Below the pieces are notes generated by a model. That model was not told the DNA's origin and made no database searches. It saw only the letters and a program-made list of their open reading frames with translations. Source: Apibacter muscae (lineage in GTDB: Bacteria; Bacteroidota; Bacteroidia; Flavobacteriales; Weeksellaceae). From it: a DNA stretch of 64,000 bases. A program made the translations under genes and the position numbers. Of the stretch, positions 8,986 to 18,723 are shown piece after piece (within the stretch, counting starts at the first letter, position 1; each line of letters opens with the position of its first letter). The DNA lies in contig NZ_SELG01000029.1 in NCBI RefSeq assembly GCF_007845635.1, forward strand, positions 248,001 through 312,000, in the 5' to 3' direction.

Positions 8986-9744
8986 TTACCTAATAAAAAC
9001 GAGATTGTTTTCTTTGGATAAATCCTCAGAGAATTCATAACCATCTTCATTGTAAACTTTTAGTTTCTCTATATCTTGAATGTTATTTTCTGCACACCAA
9101 CGAGTCATTTTTCCTCTAGCATTTTTAAAATACATCATGATACTTTTTAATGATCCATTTTTGTAATCTTTAAAATCGACTTCAATAATTCGATTTTGAA
9201 GATTTTTTGTATTAATTACCTTAAAATATTCTTTACTTGCTAAATTTAATATGGGTTCTTCTTTTTTTAATTGTTTGGAAAGATAGCTTGTTAGTATTTC
9301 TTTCCAAAACATATATAAATTGTTCGCTTTTTCCGTTTTTAATTTCTTTCCCATTTCCAACCGGTATAGCATTACCTCATCTGAAGGCTGTAGTAAGCCG
9401 TATAGACCTGAAATTATTAATAGATTATTCTGTAGATATTCAAGTTCTTTTTCATTTAAAGTTTCTGCTTTTAAACCTCTGTATACTTCTCCTTTAAAAG
9501 CAAATATAGCTTGTAAACTTTCTTCTTTAGTGGGATTAGATTTCCATTCTTGATTCCTTTCCCAGTTTTCTTTTGATAATTTAGGCGAAATATCTAATAA
9601 ATTTTCTAAATCTGAAGGACTATATTCTTTTAAAATATTTTGTAATTCTACACTTTTATCTAAAAAGTTAGGTTGGGATCTTTTCTTCCATTGCGAAGAA
9701 GCATCTACGCTCATCATTTTTGCTGGAGAAAGTAATATTTTCAT
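8986..9744 (-). CDS. yaaA: Peroxide stress protein YaaA (DUF328/UPF0246)
   Basis: Cytoplasmic protein of 252 residues, the usual YaaA length. The N-terminus MKILLSPAKMM, the central FKGEVYRGL and LYGLLQPSDEVMLYRLEMG segments, and the C-terminal KNARGKMTRWCAENNI are characteristic. In Escherichia coli YaaA limits free iron during peroxide stress. Here it lies downstream of the sufCD genes on the same strand, a fitting neighbour for iron-sulfur metabolism, but a hairpin terminator separates them. Confidence 0.9.
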   Translation of the reverse strand: MKILLSPAKMMSVDASSQWKKRSQPNFLDKSVELQNILKEYSPSDLENLLDISPKLSKENWERNQEWKSNPTKEESLQAIFAFKGEVYRGLKAETLNEKELEYLQNNLLIISGLYGLLQPSDEVMLYRLEMGKKLKTEKANNLYMFWKEILTSYLSKQLKKEEPILNLASKEYFKVINTKNLQNRIIEVDFKDYKNGSLKSIMMYFKNARGKMTRWCAENNIQDIEKLKVYNEDGYEFSEDLSKENNLVFIR

Positions 9745-9779
9745 TATTTTCTTTTTATAGAATAATAGATAAATTTATA

Positions 9780-9810
9780 AAAAAGTTGGAGTAAAAAACT
9801 CCAACTTTTT
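9780..9810 (-). terminator. Terminator after sufD
   Basis: AAAAAGTTGGAGT pairs with ACTCCAACTTTTT around a five-A loop, 25 bp after the sufD stop codon. Confidence 0.8.
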
Positions 9811-9834
9811 TATTTATATATACTTATAAATCAA

Positions 9835-11097
9835 TTAAAAATCAAAATCAATATCAGCATGTAACTTTTTAGCAACAATTTTATTTACTATATCTTTCAA
9901 TTGAGGTATTGCAACCGTTTCCATAACATCTGCACAAAAAGCAAACATTAGCAATGCTTTAGCCTCATTTTCATGGATTCCTCTTTGTTTCATATAAAAA
10001 AGTGCATCGTTGTCCAGTTGTCCAACTGTACATCCATGTGAACATTTTACATCATCAGCAAAAATTTCTAATTGAGGTTTAGTATCTATACTCGCTTTAT
10101 TAGATAATAATACATTATTATTTTGCTGGAAAGCATTCGTTTTTTGGGCAATTTGATCCACTTTAATTTTTCCATTAAAAATACCATGTGCATTTTCCGT
10201 ATAGATTCCTCTATAAAGTTCATGACTTTCACAATTGGGTTGATTATGATTGACCAAAGTGTGATTACCTACTTCTTGACCCTCTCCTATTAAACTAATA
10301 CCCTTTAAAATAGAATTTATATTTTCTCCTCTTTGATCAAAAATTAATTCATTCCTTGTTACTTTCCCTCCTAGAGAAAATGTATAAATAGATGCCTGAC
10401 TATCTCTTTCTTGTTCTATATAAGTTGAATCTAATAGATGAGTAGTATAGGAATCGTTTTGAATTTTATACAAGCTAAAATTTGAATTCTTACCTACAAA
10501 AACTTCTGTAACTAGGTTGGTTAAAAAATCTAAGTTTGAAAAGGTTTGAATTTTTGTAGTAATTAGAATTTGTGAGTTATCGTCAACCACAAAAAGATTC
10601 CTTAAATATTGAGAAGCTTTCTTATTTTGTTCTGTGTTTATATATAAAATTTCTACGGGTCGTTCTTCTACCGTGTTCTTAGGCATATAAATAAAGGTGC
10701 CTTCTTTTACATTAGCAGTATTTAAAACGGAAAAATATTCATTAGGTACAAGTTTACCGTACTTATCTTCAATAACATTTGTATAAAACTCGTTTTGTAA
10801 AGCTTCTGAAAATGGTAAAACTATAAATTTATCTTTAGGATAGTTGGAAAATTCAGGAACAAAAACCCCATCAATATAAACAATTTTAAAGGAATCTAAT
10901 CCCTCTATTTTATTTCTATTTATAATTTCTTGATCTACCTCATGCTTTTCCGCTTGAACATATAATTCAGGATTTAAAGGAGAAATTTTGGTATATTTCC
11001 AATCCTCTTCTTTTTTTGAAGGAAATTTTAAATTTTTTAATTCGGCTTGTGCCAGACTAGCTTTATTTTTTATTTCTGTGTTATTCAAAATATTCAT
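9835..11097 (-). CDS. sufD: Fe-S cluster assembly protein SufD
   Basis: Component of the SufBCD iron-sulfur scaffold in the cytoplasm, 420 residues. The C-terminal core carries the recognisable CSHGCTVGQLD segment and FYMKQRGIHENEAKALLMFAF, with the conserved ISLIGEGQEVGNHTLVNH upstream. It follows sufC by 38 bp. The usual sufB partner is not adjacent, so it must be encoded elsewhere if the pathway works. Confidence 0.93.
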   Translation of the reverse strand: MNILNNTEIKNKASLAQAELKNLKFPSKKEEDWKYTKISPLNPELYVQAEKHEVDQEIINRNKIEGLDSFKIVYIDGVFVPEFSNYPKDKFIVLPFSEALQNEFYTNVIEDKYGKLVPNEYFSVLNTANVKEGTFIYMPKNTVEERPVEILYINTEQNKKASQYLRNLFVVDDNSQILITTKIQTFSNLDFLTNLVTEVFVGKNSNFSLYKIQNDSYTTHLLDSTYIEQERDSQASIYTFSLGGKVTRNELIFDQRGENINSILKGISLIGEGQEVGNHTLVNHNQPNCESHELYRGIYTENAHGIFNGKIKVDQIAQKTNAFQQNNNVLLSNKASIDTKPQLEIFADDVKCSHGCTVGQLDNDALFYMKQRGIHENEAKALLMFAFCADVMETVAIPQLKDIVNKIVAKKLHADIDFDF

Positions 11098-11135
11098 TGC
11101 AATTATTTAACGTTTAAGAAAAGTTTTTTAGATAA

Positions 11136-11870
11136 TTAAATCCAGTCGTACCCTTTTTCTTCTAATTCTAACGCTAACTCTTTGGTTCCTGATTTTACTA
11201 TTTTACCATCCATTAATACATGCACAAAATCAGGAATAATATAATCTAATAATCTTTGGTAGTGAGTAATTACTAACACAGCATTATCTTTACTTTTTAA
11301 TTTATTAACCCCGTTAGATACTATTCTTAAAGCATCAATATCTAATCCAGAATCTGTTTCGTCTAAGATGGCTAACTTAGGTTCTAACATTGCCATTTGG
11401 AAAATCTCATTTCTTTTTTTTTCTCCTCCGGAAAAACCTTCGTTTAAAGATCGTGAAAGAAAATCTTTTTTTATTTCTAGTAATTCGGATTTTTCTTTTA
11501 CTTTATCTAAAAATTCTCTAGCAGAAATATCTTCTAAACCCTTAGCTTTTCTATTTGCATTAATTGAAGCTTTTAAAAAATTTGATACACTTACACCTGG
11601 AATTTCAACCGGATATTGAAAGGACATAAATATTCCATCGTTTGCTCTTTCTTCTGGAGCTAAATCTAATAATTCTTTACCTTCAAAAAGAATAGATCCA
11701 CCAGTTACTTCATAATCTTCTCTCCCAGTAATAACATTAGATAGAGTACTTTTCCCACCTCCATTAGGTCCCATAATCGCATGCACTTCTCCAGCTTTTA
11801 TTTCTAGGTTAATACCTTTCAGTATTTCTTTTCCTTCAATTCCTGCGTGTAAATTTTTTATTGATAACAT
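11136..11870 (-). CDS. sufC: Fe-S cluster assembly ATPase SufC
   Basis: ABC-type ATPase of 244 residues that drives the SufBCD scaffold. Walker A is GPNGGGKST (residues 34-42), the signature is [11 protein letters not shown], and Walker B is [12 protein letters not shown] followed by the SufC-specific HYQRLLDYI. It is the first gene of the two-gene sufC-sufD unit. About 330 bp without a gene separates it from the divergent heme receptor. Confidence 0.95.
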   Translation of the reverse strand: MLSIKNLHAGIEGKEILKGINLEIKAGEVHAIMGPNGGGKSTLSNVITGREDYEVTGGSILFEGKELLDLAPEERANDGIFMSFQYPVEIPGVSVSNFLKASINANRKAKGLEDISAREFLDKVKEKSELLEIKKDFLSRSLNEGFSGGEKKRNEIFQMAMLEPKLAILDETDSGLDIDALRIVSNGVNKLKSKDNAVLVITHYQRLLDYIIPDFVHVLMDGKIVKSGTKELALELEEKGYDWI

Positions 11871-12152
11871 TCTATGTAATATTTCTTTAATTTTATTCTT
11901 TTTACAAAGATAAGATCTTTAAGCAAGCTAAAAATAATCCTCCATAGATTTTATTTATTTTTATATCAGATACCATTAATCAGTTTCAGCAATGTAAATA
12001 ATTTCTCCATTTTCTAATTCGTAGGCAATTCCAATGTTTCATTGAGACAAGTTTTACAATTTTATACTTATACAATATGATTATTAAATTATTTTAACAG
12101 TATATTAATTGTATTGCTAATTAAATATCTATTTATAATAACCTCGAATGTT

Positions 12153-12170
12153 ATTTAGATTAATTACAAA
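12153..12170. promoter_or_regulatory. 18-bp element shared with the hemA/AraC promoter region (copy 1)
   Basis: ATTTAGATTAATTACAAA occurs here and, base for base, at 43663-43680. It lies 6 bp upstream of the -7 box of the heme receptor gene and covers the -33 position. Its flanks make it partly palindromic (TATTT with AAATA). Probably an operator for a heme- or iron-linked regulator. Confidence 0.6.
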
Positions 12171-12176
12171 TAATAT

Positions 12177-12184
12177 TATATTTG
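12177..12184 (+). promoter_or_regulatory. -7 promoter box of the TonB receptor gene
   Basis: TATATTTG matches TAnnTTTG exactly and ends 19 bp before the ATG at 12204. Confidence 0.55.
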
Positions 12185-12203
12185 TATAAATTATTTATGT
12201 TAT

Positions 12204-14378
12204 ATGAGAATTAAAACTTTACTTACCTTCTTTTTATCCATGCTATTTTTCACCCTTTATTATTCTCAAATAACAGATAGTTTATATATAGACTCTACTA
12301 ATATGGAAACAGTTGTGGTTACTGGACAGTATTCTCAACAATCTATAGATAAATCTATTTATCAGGTGGAGGTAATTTCTCAAGAAGAAATAAAAAATAG
12401 AGCGGCAAATACTATTGCTGATATTTTAAACTATCATTTAAATTTTTCTACTTCTTCTAATTCTAAAACCGGAGATTCTGAAGCAACCCTTTTTGGACTG
12501 GACAATCAATATTTTAAAGTTCTTGTTGATAATATACCTTTGGTTAGTGATCATGGTATGGGGGGAAGTGTTGATTTAACTAAGATTAATTTGGATAATG
12601 TGGAACGTATAGAGATTGTAAAAGGAAGTATGGGGGTAGACTATGGTTCTAATTCTTTTACCGGAGTAATCAATATTATAACGAAGAAAAAGGTACTCTC
12701 CGATTGGAAAATTTCCGGATATGTACAGGAAGAATCGGTTGGCACTGAATATAATTTAAAAAATAAAGGACGACATATACAAGCCATAGATTTAGCTCAT
12801 AATATTTCTGATCATTGGATGTTTTCAATGAATATGTATAGAAATGACTTTAAAGGCTATTTTGGTGATATGAAGGGGAAAAAATATTATGAAAATGATA
12901 ATAAAAGAGGGTATGAATGGTTGCCAAAAGACCAATGGAATACGAGTGCTTTGATTAATTATAAATCCAATAACTTTAGTGCTTTTTACAAATTGGAATA
13001 TTTAAATGAGCTAATTAATTATTATAGCCCTACTACGAGATATGCTCCTCTTCAAGAAAATGGATTATATACTTATTCCGCTACAGAGAAAGATTTTAAA
13101 ACCACTCGATTCATCAATCATCTATTTGTAAATGCACGAATATTTAATCAAATAAATTTTAAAGGAGATTTATCTTACCAAAAGCAGAACAGGGAATCTA
13201 GAGATTATATTTACAATATTGGTAATAGAGAAATATTTGAAAAAAAAGGGAATTATCAAAGTTATTCCAAAACTAAGGCCTGGTATATCCGAGGTACTTT
13301 TAATGATTTTATCACTAATTCAATCTTTAATTTTCAGGTAGGTTATGAGTTTAATATTATGGAAGGTTACCGTGCAGCAAATTCTACATCCGTTCAGGGT
13401 ATAAATATTTCAGGTTATAATGAGGATGTAAAAAAGCATTTAAATAACTATGATGCATTTACCTCCGGAGAACTTAAAGTTAGTCAGAATCTGTCTTTAC
13501 GCGGTGGTTTTCGGGCTAGTTTTAATACAAAATTTGAAAATTTATACTCTTATTCTTTTCTTGCAAAATATAATTTATCAAAAAATTCTACCATCCGTGG
13601 AGAAATTGCTACCAGTAGCAGAACTCCTAATTTTGATGAATTGTATACTTATTATGTAAATACCAATCATAACATACAAGGAAATCCCAATCTAACACCT
13701 GAAAAAGGATATTCCACGGCTATCTATTGGGACACAAAAATTAATACAAATTCTGGTCTTAGAGCTAAATTTGAGGTGAGTTCTATGTATCTACATCTAA
13801 ACGATAAAATAGCACTAGCAACCGTTAGTTCCTTACCTCTTGAATATAAATATATGAACATTGATAAATACCAGAGCTGGGGAATTCAATCAGGAAATAA
13901 TCTGAGATATGAGAATTTTGATTTTCATTTAGGTTTATCTCTATTTGGAGTCTATCAAAAAATGGATAACAACATTAATGGTACTATAATATCTACTCCT
14001 GATAATAAGTATCTATATACTTTTCAGTTAAACTCCAATATTAGTTATAGCATAAAAAAGTGGGACACTACTCTATCTTTATATTATAAATATACAGGAC
14101 AACAATCTCAATATTTTTTAGATGCTAATACTAATTCATATTATTTAGGAAAACAAGAGGATTATCATTTATTAGATGCATCCGTTCGAAAATATATTTT
14201 GAAAAGAAATGTAGAACTAACGGTTGGTGCACGAAACCTTTTTAATGTAAAAACAATTAATACCAATAGTATCAACTCTAATGCTTCCAATGCTCATGGG
14301 AATAGCAATATTTCTTCCATAAATCTATTCTATGGAAGATCCTATTTTGTAAAACTAGGATTCAATTTAAATCTATAA
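12204..14378 (+). CDS. TonB-dependent receptor, probable heme receptor (HmuR-like)
   Basis: Outer-membrane beta-barrel receptor of 724 residues. A signal peptide covers about residues 1-20. The plug domain runs from about 30 to 160, beginning METVVVTGQYSQQ and containing VERIEIVKGSMGVDYGSNSF. The rest is the barrel with alternating aromatic strands, ending YGRSYFVKLGFNLNL with a terminal hydrophobic residue pattern. No carboxypeptidase-like N-terminal extension is present. The next gene, 7 bp downstream, encodes an HmuY-type heme-binding lipoprotein, so heme is the likely ligand; the sequence alone does not exclude another iron ligand. Confidence 0.88.
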   Translation: MRIKTLLTFFLSMLFFTLYYSQITDSLYIDSTNMETVVVTGQYSQQSIDKSIYQVEVISQEEIKNRAANTIADILNYHLNFSTSSNSKTGDSEATLFGLDNQYFKVLVDNIPLVSDHGMGGSVDLTKINLDNVERIEIVKGSMGVDYGSNSFTGVINIITKKKVLSDWKISGYVQEESVGTEYNLKNKGRHIQAIDLAHNISDHWMFSMNMYRNDFKGYFGDMKGKKYYENDNKRGYEWLPKDQWNTSALINYKSNNFSAFYKLEYLNELINYYSPTTRYAPLQENGLYTYSATEKDFKTTRFINHLFVNARIFNQINFKGDLSYQKQNRESRDYIYNIGNREIFEKKGNYQSYSKTKAWYIRGTFNDFITNSIFNFQVGYEFNIMEGYRAANSTSVQGINISGYNEDVKKHLNNYDAFTSGELKVSQNLSLRGGFRASFNTKFENLYSYSFLAKYNLSKNSTIRGEIATSSRTPNFDELYTYYVNTNHNIQGNPNLTPEKGYSTAIYWDTKINTNSGLRAKFEVSSMYLHLNDKIALATVSSLPLEYKYMNIDKYQSWGIQSGNNLRYENFDFHLGLSLFGVYQKMDNNINGTIISTPDNKYLYTFQLNSNISYSIKKWDTTLSLYYKYTGQQSQYFLDANTNSYYLGKQEDYHLLDASVRKYILKRNVELTVGARNLFNVKTINTNSINSNASNAHGNSNISSINLFYGRSYFVKLGFNLNL

Positions 14379-14385
14379 TATTATT

Positions 14386-15432
14386 ATGAAAAATATTTTT
14401 CTATTATTTATTACTTTTTTAATACTCATTGGCTGTAACGAAGATAATTCACCTATAGAGGTGCCCCAGCCTATGGGAGCAATATTAGATCCTTGGGTTG
14501 GAGGCACTACAGAGCCTAATCAGGTATGGATAGATTTAGATATGCAAAAAATGACTGTTACTCCAAGAATAGCCTGGGATTTTGGCTTTTACAGTGGGAA
14601 GGAATTCCGAGTAATTCTTAATACCTCTATATCAATGGCAGCAGGCAAATTGGAGACGACCGATATTAATGCAGTGACAGAAGCTCATGTAGCTTCCATG
14701 AAACCGTTGGTTGCTGTTGCCACTTTTCAACCTAGTAATATACAATATGTAGATGATATAAAAGGTAATTATCTTGAGCGTACGGCTATAGATGAAATAA
14801 GTGCCAATGACAAGGATAATAAGGTATATTTAATAAATATGGGCAACTATATGTATACAGGGAATAGCACAGATTTAAAAATTTCAGGAGATTCCAGAGG
14901 CTGGAAAAAAATACGTATACTAAGAAATGGCACTAACGGCTATCGAATACAATATGCCAATATTTCTGATACAACCTTTAAGGAATATACTGTAAATAAA
15001 GATACTGCATATAACTTCAATTTTTTAAGTCTGGACAATGGACCCGTTTCTATACAACCCACTAAAAATAATTGGGATTTATGTTTTACTGTTTTTGTAA
15101 ATGAAATTAATGGTAGTGGTACTTACATATATTCAGATTTTGTAATAACAAATACTATGGATCATGTAGGTGCTTATCAAGTTTTAACATCAGAAATAAA
15201 CTATGAAGCCTTTACCAAAGCAAATGTAGATCCATCTAAATTTATCTACGATGATCAACGAGTGATCGGAGCCAATTGGAGGACTACATTTGGAGGAGCT
15301 AAAACCTATACCGATCGGTTCTACATTCTTAAAGATCATTTAGGAACCTTATATAAAATACGATTCTTAAAACTTACGAATAGTGAAAATTTAAGAGGTT
15401 ATCCTCAATTTGAATATGATGTTTTAAATTAG
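14386..15432 (+). CDS. HmuY-family heme-binding lipoprotein
   Basis: Predicted surface lipoprotein of 348 residues. The signal peptide ends LIGC with the lipidated Cys at 17. The body shows HmuY-family features: a WDFGFYSGKEFRVILN segment, the central KKIRILRNGTNGYRIQYA strand pattern, and the NWDLCFTVF and YRFLKLT-like C-terminal motifs (KIRFLKLTNSENLRGYPQFEY). HmuY of Porphyromonas captures heme and passes it to the TonB receptor; the same pairing is seen here. It is co-transcribed with the receptor and ends in a strong terminator. Confidence 0.82.
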   Translation: MKNIFLLFITFLILIGCNEDNSPIEVPQPMGAILDPWVGGTTEPNQVWIDLDMQKMTVTPRIAWDFGFYSGKEFRVILNTSISMAAGKLETTDINAVTEAHVASMKPLVAVATFQPSNIQYVDDIKGNYLERTAIDEISANDKDNKVYLINMGNYMYTGNSTDLKISGDSRGWKKIRILRNGTNGYRIQYANISDTTFKEYTVNKDTAYNFNFLSLDNGPVSIQPTKNNWDLCFTVFVNEINGSGTYIYSDFVITNTMDHVGAYQVLTSEINYEAFTKANVDPSKFIYDDQRVIGANWRTTFGGAKTYTDRFYILKDHLGTLYKIRFLKLTNSENLRGYPQFEYDVLN

Positions 15433-15454
15433 TTGTTCGTAATTCTCTCTTAAA

Positions 15455-15489
15455 ACCAAAGAGATTCTTTTATAAAGAATCTCTTTGGT
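15455..15489 (+). terminator. Terminator of the heme uptake operon
   Basis: ACCAAAGAGATTCTTT pairs over 16 bp with AAAGAATCTCTTTGGT, followed by GTTTTTTC. The last codons and the stop of the convergent RDD gene lie inside this hairpin. Confidence 0.8.
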
Positions 15490-15955
15490 GTTTTTTCTCT
15501 CCAATGCTATCAATGGAAATGAAATATTCTATATCTTGATCAAATGATTGGGCTTTAACTACACGGGTATTAGTCCATAGATCATGAGATCCACCAACTT
15601 CTCTAAAAAAAGAGAAAGGTTCAAAAGGTATAATTCTTATTAAACTTCTTGCAAGATATTGCCTTTTTGTTGGTACTCCTCCATGTAAAGTAATCACTTT
15701 TGTTCGGGTAATAAATTTACCTAAACTTCTTCCTTTAAATAGTACCTCTAAAAGAAACATATATAATACATAATAAAAACCAATTACGATTTCATTATTA
15801 TAGAATATGGAATTCATATACATTTCATCCTTAATGAAAAATAAAACTCCAATAAAAATATATAATAATAGAAAAATAAAATTATCAATTAAATAATTCG
15901 CAAATCTTAAATCTTTAGGAGCCTTATTCTTTTTTATAATTTCAAATTTATCCAT
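15470..15955 (-). CDS. RDD family membrane protein (copy 2)
   Basis: Predicted inner-membrane protein of 161 residues with three membrane helices. The RDD signature region is RFANYLIDNFIFLLLY near the start and GRSLGKFITRTKV in the middle. It resembles the gene 14 bp upstream along its length, including the PFEPFSFF and RVVKAQSFD segments, so the two are tandem paralogues. RDD proteins are of uncertain function; some act in ion transport. The 3' end lies in the opposing operon's terminator. Confidence 0.78.
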   Translation of the reverse strand: MDKFEIIKKNKAPKDLRFANYLIDNFIFLLLYIFIGVLFFIKDEMYMNSIFYNNEIVIGFYYVLYMFLLEVLFKGRSLGKFITRTKVITLHGGVPTKRQYLARSLIRIIPFEPFSFFREVGGSHDLWTNTRVVKAQSFDQDIEYFISIDSIGEKKHQRDSL

Positions 15956-15969
15956 AAAAGTTTTAAGAA

Positions 15970-16440
15970 TTATTTACCCAAATCGTCAATAGATGTCTGA
16001 TCGTAGAATTCTCTATCGAAATTTTTCGCTTTAACTACTCGGGTTTTAGACCATCGATCGTGCCATCCAATTTCTCCAAAAAAAGATAAAGTATCAAAAG
16101 GAACGATTCGTATTAAATTCCTCTTTAAAGAAGTTATTATACTTGGTTTTTCTCCTTCCTCTGTAACTACCCTAGTTCCAGTTATTAATTTTCCAATGGT
16201 TTTACCTTTCAGTAAACTTTCTAACAAAAAGAAATAAATGACAAATAAAACCATTGCAAATAATCTATCAATTAAAGGATTAGAACCTAATAAGTAAATC
16301 CAACCCCTTGCATTTAAAATTGGTGATAGAATACCTGTAGAAAATATCAAGATATAGAATACAATAATATCAATGGCATAACTTAGAAACCTAAGAGTTC
16401 TAGGTGCTAGATGATTAGCAACTATTTGTTGATTTTTCAT
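15970..16440 (-). CDS. RDD family membrane protein (copy 1)
   Basis: Predicted inner-membrane protein of 156 residues with the RDD pattern RFLSYAIDIIVFYILIF near the N-terminus and GKTIGKLITGTRVV centrally. The tail VPFDTLSFFGEIGWHDRWSKTRVVKA parallels the next gene downstream, showing a tandem duplication. It lies after groL on the same strand but is separated from it by a strong hairpin. Function unknown. Confidence 0.78.
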   Translation of the reverse strand: MKNQQIVANHLAPRTLRFLSYAIDIIVFYILIFSTGILSPILNARGWIYLLGSNPLIDRLFAMVLFVIYFFLLESLLKGKTIGKLITGTRVVTEEGEKPSIITSLKRNLIRIVPFDTLSFFGEIGWHDRWSKTRVVKAKNFDREFYDQTSIDDLGK

Positions 16441-16472
16441 AGAATGTTATTATTAGTTTTTACAAAAATAAA

Positions 16473-16500
16473 AAAACTGCTAAGAAATCTTAGCAGTTTT
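16473..16500 (-). terminator. Terminator after groL
   Basis: AAAACTGCTAAGA pairs with TCTTAGCAGTTTT around an AA loop, 25 bp past the groL stop. Confidence 0.8.
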
Positions 16501-16524
16501 AAATATTTAATTGTTTATTTTTTA

Positions 16525-18168
<1,644 letters not shown>

Positions 18169-18204
18169 TTAATTTGCTTTTAAATATTTACTTGATTGAA
18201 TTAA

Positions 18205-18483
18205 TTAAATAATTGCTAAAATATCAGATTCTCTCATAATTAGATAATCCTTCCCTTCTAATTTTAATTCAGTACCTGAGTACTTTCCATATAACACTTT
18301 ATCTCCTACTTTAACCGTTAAAGGTTCATCTTTTTTACCTGCACCAGCTGCAACCACTATTCCCTCTTGTGGCTTTTCTTTAGCACTGTCTGGAATAATG
18401 ATTCCTGATGCCGTTTTTGTTTCTGCAACTGCAGGCTCAATAACTACACGATCCGCTAATGGTTTAATTGATAATTGTGACAT
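18205..18483 (-). CDS. groES: Co-chaperonin GroES
   Basis: Lid of the GroEL chamber, 92 residues. Typical strands [12 protein letters not shown] and [33 protein letters not shown] are present, and the mobile loop [18 protein letters not shown] is intact. First gene of the groES-groL operon. Confidence 0.98.
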   Translation of the reverse strand: MSQLSIKPLADRVVIEPAVAETKTASGIIIPDSAKEKPQEGIVVAAGAGKKDEPLTVKVGDKVLYGKYSGTELKLEGKDYLIMRESDILAII

Positions 18484-18584
18484 ATTCTTTAATTTTTTTA
18501 ATATTTATTTTTATTACTATTTTATTTCACCCTCATGGGCGATGTACCTTATAGCTTTCTAAAAATATGCCAATAAAATAATTT

Positions 18585-18625
18585 ATGTCAAAATATACTA
18601 ATTTCTGACAATCCGTCACTTTGAA
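18585..18625. promoter_or_regulatory. TGTCA/TGACA half-sites upstream of groES
   Basis: On the plus strand the stretch reads TGTCA, then TGACA, then GTCAC within about 35 bp, about 110-140 bp upstream of the groES start. No CIRCE element (TTAGCACTC/GAGTGCTAA) is visible. Clustered inverted half-sites suggest a regulatory site for the chaperonin operon, without evidence for which factor binds. Confidence 0.3.
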
Positions 18626-18705
18626 CATATATTTAAGTTTAAAGCACTAAAACTTTATATGCTATAAATAGATAAATCTATTAAATATTTATAATTATAA
18701 TATGT

Positions 18706-18713
18706 TAATTTTG
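18706..18713 (+). promoter_or_regulatory. -7 promoter box of the ABC exporter gene
   Basis: TAATTTTG, followed by CA, matches TAnnTTTG. It ends only 10 bp before the ATG at 18724, so the mRNA would be nearly leaderless. This argues against the upstream TTG at 18718 as start. Confidence 0.55.
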
Positions 18714-18723
18714 CAACTTGAAT

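Larger units (their letters stand above)
11871..12203. other. Divergent sufC/hmuR intergenic region with a possible short gene remnant
   Basis: Very AT-rich. It holds the sufC promoter side, the receptor promoter side and the 18-bp element at 12153-12170. On the minus strand at about 11978-12034 a short frame reads GIAYELENGEIIYIAETD and ends in TAA, with an in-frame stop shortly before it. This may be the tail of a lost gene, but it is too short to assign. Confidence 0.4.

Noticed and set aside
18718-18723. TTG start for the ABC exporter, six bases upstream of the ATG
   Set aside because: It lies about where transcription should start, so the ATG at 18724 is preferred.
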